The notes below the pieces were generated by a model. It had not been told where the DNA came from and did no database searches. It saw only the letters and a program-made list of their open reading frames with translations. A program made the position numbers and the translations under genes. A DNA stretch of 9,342 nt, taken from Coriobacteriia bacterium. GTDB taxonomy: Bacteria > Actinomycetota > Coriobacteriia > Coriobacteriales > Atopobiaceae. The stretch's first letter is position 1. Every line of letters begins with the position of its first letter. The stretch covers positions 1 to 9,342 of the forward strand of contig QAKZ01000059.1 of the NCBI GenBank assembly GCA_003150175.1, in the 5' to 3' direction. Shown in pieces: positions 4,902 to 9,342 of the stretch.

Positions 4902-6359
4902 CTAGTACTCCTTCGCCGCGCGCTGGCGGATCGTGAAGAATTGCAGCAGCAGGAGCAGCAGGAGGATCGCCATGCACACGAGCGAGCCCACCACGGCGCC
5001 CGAGAGCCCGGCGAAGTTGACGAGCAGCATGGATACAGGGACGCTGAACGCGAAGGCGGCGCCGTAGTACAACGTGACCTCGGCCTGCGCGCGCAGCACC
5101 GTGACGATCTGGTAGAGGAAGTCGATGCAGGCGCAGACGCCGCCTGTGCCCACCATGACGTAGACGAGGCTGCGGAACTGCTCGAAGTCGAGCCCGTACA
5201 TGATGCCCAGAAGCGGGATGCCCACGGTCCCCATAAACAGCGCCATGGCGCCGGTGGTCAGCGCGATCACCCCGATCATCGCGAGCACGAGCAGGTCGAA
5301 CCGGCGGCGCTTCTCGGGGTCGTCCCAGATGCGCGCGAGCCTCACGAGCTGCGGCTTGTACACGAAGGCACTGATCATCAGGATAGTGTGCGCCGGGAAG
5401 TACATGGCGTTGTAGTAGAGCTGGTTGTCGTAGGAGAGCACACCCTCCATCGCGAACTTGGGCATTGAGTCGATGATGTTGTACAGGAACAGCGCGGCAA
5501 AGAGCGGCCAGCACCCGGCAAAGAGCTCCCGGACGCCGCGCAGCGTCGGGCGCGCGCTGCGGTCGGTCTCGAAGAACGCCAGCGGAGCGGAGAGGAGCAC
5601 GAGCGACGCCACCGCGGCGATCGCCATGCCCCAACTCGCCCACACGAGGTTGTGCGTGAGCAGCAGCACGACGGTGAACACGGCGAAGCTGCCGGCGCAG
5701 CGCATGGCCTGCGAGAGGCCGGCGAGGTAGAGCTTGTCCTTCTGCTGCAGGCGCCCCTCGTAGACGTCCGCCAGGCCGTCGACGGCGCGGAAGGCGAGCA
5801 CACCCATGCAGATGGCCATCATCGGGTCAGCGTAGCCGCGCAGCCGGCAGTAGCCCCAGCCCACGAGCAGCATGGCCGTGCAGGTGATGACGCGGTGAAC
5901 CTGGTAGTCGGCGAAGGACTGCATCTCGTCGATGTCGGAGACCTGGTAGGTGCGCGTGCCGAAGTTCGCGAGGAAGAGCAGCAGCGTGCCGATGGTGAAC
6001 GCCATGGAAAAGAGGCCCGCCTGCTCGGCGCCCACGAACCAGGTGCAGACCATGGTGAGCAGCGGGAAGAGCGCGCCCCAGGCTGCCTGGCCGCAGGTGT
6101 TCAGTATGTAGTCACGGGTGGTCTGGTGGGCGAGGTACTGCTCGGAGCGCGCGGACTCCTGGCCGCCGAACACCGCGGCGATGAGGCGGTTCCACCAGGC
6201 GTCGACCGACCTGCGCAGCAAGCCTGGCTGCTTGGCGGGCTTCTCGGCGGCGGGCTCGGAGGCGGCGCTGCCGGGAAGTTCCCGACGCTTCTTCTGTTCC
6301 TTGCGGGCCTTCTTGCCCTCGACCTTGAGGGTGAGGTTCTTCAGCGGGTTCTGGGGCAT
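4902..6359 (-). CDS. Wzx-like polysaccharide flippase (MVF/PST superfamily membrane protein)
   Basis: This 485-residue integral membrane protein has about 12 or more hydrophobic segments from residue 85 to 477. Characteristic parts include the first helices QAAWGALFPLLTMVCTWFVGAEQAG, the charged loop LADVYEGRLQQKDKLYLAG (196-214) and LYNIIDSMPKFAMEGVLSYD (292-311). A helix ending in FVYKPQLVRLARIW (332-345) follows. These resemble the RfbX/Wzx-type 'lipopolysaccharide biosynthesis protein' family of Gram-positive bacteria, which flips lipid-linked glycans across the membrane. Residues 1-80 form a cytoplasmic extension unusual for the family: K/R-rich (KKARKEQKKRRE, 16-27), then A/E/P-rich. 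The C-terminus has a run of nine leucines broken by nothing but one Ile (465-472 region). ATG 6359 has only a weak GAAGAAAG upstream. No glycosyltransferase genes are adjacent, so the substrate is unknown. Confidence 0.85.
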   Translation of the reverse strand: MPQNPLKNLTLKVEGKKARKEQKKRRELPGSAASEPAAEKPAKQPGLLRRSVDAWWNRLIAAVFGGQESARSEQYLAHQTTRDYILNTCGQAAWGALFPLLTMVCTWFVGAEQAGLFSMAFTIGTLLLFLANFGTRTYQVSDIDEMQSFADYQVHRVITCTAMLLVGWGYCRLRGYADPMMAICMGVLAFRAVDGLADVYEGRLQQKDKLYLAGLSQAMRCAGSFAVFTVVLLLTHNLVWASWGMAIAAVASLVLLSAPLAFFETDRSARPTLRGVRELFAGCWPLFAALFLYNIIDSMPKFAMEGVLSYDNQLYYNAMYFPAHTILMISAFVYKPQLVRLARIWDDPEKRRRFDLLVLAMIGVIALTTGAMALFMGTVGIPLLGIMYGLDFEQFRSLVYVMVGTGGVCACIDFLYQIVTVLRAQAEVTLYYGAAFAFSVPVSMLLVNFAGLSGAVVGSLVCMAILLLLLLLQFFTIRQRAAKEY

Positions 6360-6393
6360 GTGACGTCAGCTTTCTTCGCGTGGTTGAGACTAG

Positions 6394-6399
6394 ATTGTA
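6394..6399 (-). promoter_or_regulatory. Possible -10 box for the flippase gene
   Basis: On the minus strand TACAAT (6399 down to 6394) is a 5/6 match to the -10 consensus, about 35 nt before the ATG. No good -35 is present at 17 nt. A 13-nt dyad, TAAGG-AAG-CCTTA (6411-6423), covers the expected -35 position. Confidence 0.4.
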
Positions 6400-6475
6400 G
6401 CCCAGCCGTATAAGGAAGCCTTAAAGCCGCGGTGGCTCTGCCAGGTGCCCAAGCGCGCCGCGGTGAGGGCAGCGG

Positions 6476-6500
6476 GTCGCGCCTTTCTTTCCGGCGCGAC
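6476..6500. repeat. Inverted repeat GTCGCGCC-N9-GGCGCGAC in the flippase/ppc intergenic region
   Basis: GTCGCGCC at 6476-6483 and GGCGCGAC at 6493-6500 are exact inverted copies around a pyrimidine-only spacer TTTCTTTCC. No gene ends just before it on either strand and no T-run follows, so it is unlikely to be a terminator. It sits about 85-110 bp upstream of the ppc -10 box and could be a protein-binding site. Confidence 0.5.
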
Positions 6501-6532
6501 GGCGCAAAGGAGCAAAAACTACCTGTCGTCCA

Positions 6533-6542
6533 TGAACGTTCA
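6533..6542. promoter_or_regulatory. Perfect 10-bp palindrome TGAACGTTCA upstream of ppc
   Basis: TGAACGTTCA equals its reverse complement. It lies about 44 bp before the proposed ppc -10 box, where an activator or upstream repressor site is plausible. It is short enough to occur by chance, so the assignment is tentative. Confidence 0.3.
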
Positions 6543-6585
6543 GTTTCGCGAGCGGCGTTGATTAGTCGGCGGGCGGCGGACGCGC

Positions 6586-6591
6586 TATGGT
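6586..6591 (+). promoter_or_regulatory. Possible -10 box for ppc
   Basis: TATGGT at 6586-6591 within GCTATGGT matches the element proposed at 3725-3730. Upstream, TTAGTC at 6562-6567 (18-nt spacer) is a weak -35; TTGATT at 6558-6563 is better in sequence but 22 nt away. A start near 6598 would give a leader of about 49 nt containing the hairpin at 6609-6627. Confidence 0.45.
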
Positions 6592-6608
6592 ATTAAGCGT
6601 CAAACCAT

Positions 6609-6627
6609 GCCGCGGCAGGGCCGCGGC
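6609..6627 (+). promoter_or_regulatory. GC-only leader hairpin just before the ppc ribosome binding site
   Basis: GCCGCGGC occurs at 6609-6616 and again at 6620-6627. Because the unit is self-complementary, the copies can form an 8-bp all-GC stem with a 3-nt loop (AGG). The stem ends 6 nt before the Shine-Dalgarno GGAGGGA (6634-6640). No U-tract follows, so termination is unlikely; an effect on ribosome access or mRNA stability is possible. Confidence 0.55.
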
Positions 6628-6646
6628 CCCTACGGAGGGAGACGCG

Positions 6647-9342
6647 TTGACAAAGAAGAAGCTCACCATCGAGGAGACCGCGGCGCTCGAGGCGCTCCAG
6701 GGCGTCGACGTTCCGGATCAGATCCGGAACAACATGGCGCTTTTCCTGCGCCTGGTCCGCAAAGTCCTCGAGGAGGCCGACCAGGACCTCCGCGCCATCT
6801 TCGACGTCCTGCTCTTTGACGCCATCTTGATGAACGACGATGCCAACGAGAACCCGGAGGAGCACGAGGCCTTCGAGGACATGGCGTCCATCATCACCGA
6901 GCTCGACGACAAGAACACCACGCTGCTCATGCGCGCGTTCGTCACGTTCTTCCACCTTGCCAACATCTGCGAGGAGAACTACCGCGTAAAGTCTTTGCGC
7001 AAGCGCGAGAGCGAGGTGCCCGTCGGCAACCCCGACGACCCGATCAACGACCTCACCGTCGCCTACCGCCAGCTTGTCGACGAGTGCGGCCGCGGCAAGG
7101 CCAACGCCCTTCTTAACCGCCTCGAGTTCCACCCCGTGTTCACCGCGCACCCCACCGAGGCCCGTCGTAAGGCCGTCGAGGGCAAGATCCGCCGCATCGC
7201 CGGCCTGCTCGAGCAGCACGAGGGCCTGGGCGGCATCGCCCTGCTCGACAACGAGCGCCGCCTGCTGCAGGAGATCGACGCGCTCTTCCGCACGAGCCCC
7301 ATCGCGCACAAGAAGCCGACCCCCGTCGAGGAGGCCGACACCATCATCGACATCTTCGACAGCACCCTGTTCGAGATGGTGCCCGAGGTCTACCGCCGCT
7401 TCGACGACTGGGAGCTCGGCGACAAGGCCGGCACCGTGCCGCCCGTCTGCCCCGCGTTCTTCCACCCCGGCAGCTGGATCGGCTCCGACCGCGACGGCAA
7501 CCCCAACGTCACCGCCAAGGTGAGCCGCAAGGTCGCCGAGAAGTTCCGCACCCACATGCTGGGCGCGCTGGCCGACGCGACCCTTGCCATCGGCCGCAAC
7601 CTCACGATGGACGGCATCTCGACCGGCCCCTCCGACAAGCTCGTCAACCTCTGGAACCACCAGTGCGAGATGAGCGAGGCCATCACCACCCGCGCCATCG
7701 GCATCAGCGCATCCGAGCTGCACCGCGCCTGCATGATCGTGATCTCCGAGCGCCTGCGCGCGACCATCGTGCGCACCGCCGACATCATGTACAGCAGCTG
7801 CGAGGACTACATCGCCGACCTCAAGGTCGTCCAGGAGTCTCTCGCCGCCGCCGGCGCTGTCCGTACCGCCTACGGTCCCGTCCAGAAGCTCATCTGGCAG
7901 GCCCAGAGCTTCGGTTTCCACATGGTCGAGATGGAGTTCCGTCAGCACTCCCTGGTCCACTCCCGCGCCCTCGCCGACATCCATGAGCACGGCCGCTGGG
8001 GCGAGCGCGGCCAGCTGCAGCCCATGACGCAGGAGGTCCTCGATACCTTCCGCGCCATCGGTCAGATTCAGCGCAAGAACGGCGTGGACGCCGCCCGCCG
8101 CTACATTATCTCGTTCACCAAGTCGGCGCAGAACGTCGCCGACGTCTACGAGCTCGCCCGCCTTGCCTTCGCGCATGAGGACGACGTGCCCGTGCTCGAC
8201 GTCATCCCGCTGTTCGAGCAGCTCGAGGACCTGCAGGGGGCCGTCGAGACCCTCGACGAGATGATCAAGCTCCCCGACGTCCGTCGCCGCCTCGCGCAGA
8301 CCGGCGGCCGGCTCGAGGTCATGCTCGGCTACTCCGACTCCTCCAAGGACGCCGGCCCGACCTCGGCGACCCTCACGCTCCACAAGGCGCAGGCCGACAT
8401 CGCCGAGTGGGCCGAGGCCAACGGCATCGACCTCATCCTCATGCACGGCCGCGGCGGCGCCGTTGGCCGTGGCGGCGGCCCCGCCAACCGCGCGGTCCTC
8501 TCGCAGCCAAAAGGCTCGGTCAACTGCCGCTTCAAGCTCACCGAGCAGGGCGAGGTCATCTTTGCCCGTTATGGGGACCCGACCTTGGCCCGTCGCCACA
8601 TCGAGTCCGTCGCAGGCGCAACCCTCCTGCAGTCCGCGCCGTCCGTCGAGTGGACGAACACCGACTCCACCCAGAAGTACGCCGATATGGCCAACTTCCT
8701 CGACGAGGCGTCGCACGAGCGCTACCTCGACCTGCTGAACACCGAGGACTTCGCGGCTTGGTTCAGCACCGTCACGCCGCTGACCGAGGTCGGCCTCATG
8801 CCCATCGGCAGCCGTCCCGCCAAGCGCGGCCTGGGCGCCAAGTCCCTTGATGACCTGCGCACCATCCCTTGGATCTTCTCGTGGTCCCAGGCGCGCATCA
8901 ACCTGGCCGCGTGGTACGGCCTCGGCACCGCGTGCGAGAAGTTCGGCGACCTCGAGACCCTGCAGGCGGCGTACAAGGAGTGGCCCGTCTTCGCCACCTT
9001 CATCGACAACATCGAGATGTCGCTCTCCAAGACCGATGAGCGCATCGGCAAGATGTACCTCGCCCTCGGCGACCGCGAGGACCTCAATCGCAAGGTCCTC
9101 GACGAGATGGAGCTCACCCGCAAGTGGGTCCTCGCCATCGTCGGCGACGAGTGGCCGCTGCAGCACCGTCGCGTGCTCGGCCCCGTCGTCCGCATGCGCC
9201 TGCCGTTCGTGAATGTGCTCTCCGTCACGCAGGCGCTCGTCCTGCGCACCCTGCGCACCAAGGGCGACAAGCTCACCCCCGAGGAGAAGGAGCGCTTCAT
9301 CTACCTCATCCTCTGCACCGTCTCCGGCGTTGCCGCCGGCCT
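6647..9342 (+). CDS. ppc: Phosphoenolpyruvate carboxylase (lacks only the last few codons)
   Basis: One frame stays open from TTG 6647 to the window edge, 898 full codons, with no stop. PEPC adds bicarbonate to PEP to make oxaloacetate and phosphate, an anaplerotic step in the cytoplasm. Signatures in order: FTAHPTEARRK with catalytic H168 (E. coli H138), GSWIGSDRDGNPNVTA (275-290), MEFRQHS with R432, MLGYSDSSKDAG with K567 (E. coli K546), MHGRGGAVGRGGGPA with R608 (E. coli R587), then GSRPAKR (721-727) and IPWIFSWSQARI. The visible end, VSGVAAGL, aligns with E. coli IAGIAAGM just before the terminal RNTG, so about four residues plus the stop are missing, including the aspartate-binding Asn of the E. 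coli enzyme. TTG is chosen because GGAGGGA (6634-6640) lies 6 nt upstream and no in-frame ATG occurs until 6734. The gene stands alone with its own leader. Confidence 0.97.
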   Translation, partial: MTKKKLTIEETAALEALQGVDVPDQIRNNMALFLRLVRKVLEEADQDLRAIFDVLLFDAILMNDDANENPEEHEAFEDMASIITELDDKNTTLLMRAFVTFFHLANICEENYRVKSLRKRESEVPVGNPDDPINDLTVAYRQLVDECGRGKANALLNRLEFHPVFTAHPTEARRKAVEGKIRRIAGLLEQHEGLGGIALLDNERRLLQEIDALFRTSPIAHKKPTPVEEADTIIDIFDSTLFEMVPEVYRRFDDWELGDKAGTVPPVCPAFFHPGSWIGSDRDGNPNVTAKVSRKVAEKFRTHMLGALADATLAIGRNLTMDGISTGPSDKLVNLWNHQCEMSEAITTRAIGISASELHRACMIVISERLRATIVRTADIMYSSCEDYIADLKVVQESLAAAGAVRTAYGPVQKLIWQAQSFGFHMVEMEFRQHSLVHSRALADIHEHGRWGERGQLQPMTQEVLDTFRAIGQIQRKNGVDAARRYIISFTKSAQNVADVYELARLAFAHEDDVPVLDVIPLFEQLEDLQGAVETLDEMIKLPDVRRRLAQTGGRLEVMLGYSDSSKDAGPTSATLTLHKAQADIAEWAEANGIDLILMHGRGGAVGRGGGPANRAVLSQPKGSVNCRFKLTEQGEVIFARYGDPTLARRHIESVAGATLLQSAPSVEWTNTDSTQKYADMANFLDEASHERYLDLLNTEDFAAWFSTVTPLTEVGLMPIGSRPAKRGLGAKSLDDLRTIPWIFSWSQARINLAAWYGLGTACEKFGDLETLQAAYKEWPVFATFIDNIEMSLSKTDERIGKMYLALGDREDLNRKVLDEMELTRKWVLAIVGDEWPLQHRRVLGPVVRMRLPFVNVLSVTQALVLRTLRTKGDKLTPEEKERFIYLILCTVSGVAAG

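Noticed and set aside
4940..4975. CAG/GAG-rich short repeat
   Set aside because: It is the complement of the leucine-rich C-terminal helix of the flippase (about residues 465-473), not an independent repeat element.
4798..5643. A 281-codon minus-strand open frame in the flippase region
   Set aside because: It is out of frame with the flippase, gives Arg/Ala/Pro-rich sequence without membrane helices or a recognisable domain, and is a composition artefact.
5652..6413. A 253-codon plus-strand open frame antisense to the flippase
   Set aside because: The product is a His/Glu/Gly/Ala-rich shadow; the opposite strand has coherent membrane helices and family motifs.
6532..6561. Tiny open frame encoding MNVQFRERR upstream of ppc, as a possible leader peptide
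   Set aside because: Its only Shine-Dalgarno-like sequence (AAAGGAG 6506-6512) is 19 nt away and it lies upstream of the likely ppc promoter, so it is probably not in the ppc mRNA.
6593..9166. An 857-codon open frame on the minus strand
   Set aside because: It lies wholly antisense to ppc, whose plus-strand frame shows every PEPC catalytic motif. The minus frame translates to low-complexity Val/Leu/Gly/Asp/Glu/Ala-rich sequence typical of a GC-rich shadow frame.

Overview
The window is GC-rich, with almost every codon ending in G or C. It reads as ordinary chromosome from a high-GC anaerobe of the Coriobacteriia (Collinsella/Olsenella-like). That placement is inferred from three things: a mannose-type PTS with a DUF956 partner, the compressed efp-asp23-nusB-xseB-tlyA block, and EF-P and PEP carboxylase sequences of a general Firmicutes/Actinobacteria flavour. 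No rRNA, tRNA, IS element, integrase or CRISPR array was seen.

Layout. (1) 1-890: the C-terminal part of a mannose-family PTS IID membrane subunit, a strong intrinsic terminator, then a DUF956 gene of the kind that accompanies mannose PTS operons. (2) 900-3659: an extended -10 promoter drives efp. It is followed by a hairpin and then a tightly packed run: Asp23/Gls24 family gene, nusB, xseB and tlyA. The last three junctions are 1-nt gaps or 1-nt overlaps. The order resembles the Bacillus yqhY-nusB-folD-xseA-xseB-ispA-dxs-tlyA neighbourhood with folD, xseA, ispA and dxs missing. (3) 3660-4738: a short regulatory region with two dyads precedes a two-gene operon, a flavodoxin-fold NAD(P)H:quinone oxidoreductase overlapping a CrcB/Fluc fluoride channel. 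(4) 4739-6359: a hairpin terminator lies between convergent genes, followed by a minus-strand Wzx-like polysaccharide flippase with a long basic N-terminal extension. (5) 6360-9342: a divergent intergenic region with several dyads, then phosphoenolpyruvate carboxylase (ppc), which starts at TTG and runs off the right edge only a few codons before its expected end.

Together the genes cover sugar uptake, translation and transcription support (EF-P, NusB, TlyA), DNA repair (XseB), redox and fluoride defence, cell-surface polysaccharide export and anaplerotic oxaloacetate formation. I see no convincing novel multi-gene system. The best leads are the regulatory dyads around the oxidoreductase and ppc starts, xseB without xseA, the acidic NusB tail, and the coupling of an oxidoreductase to a fluoride channel.
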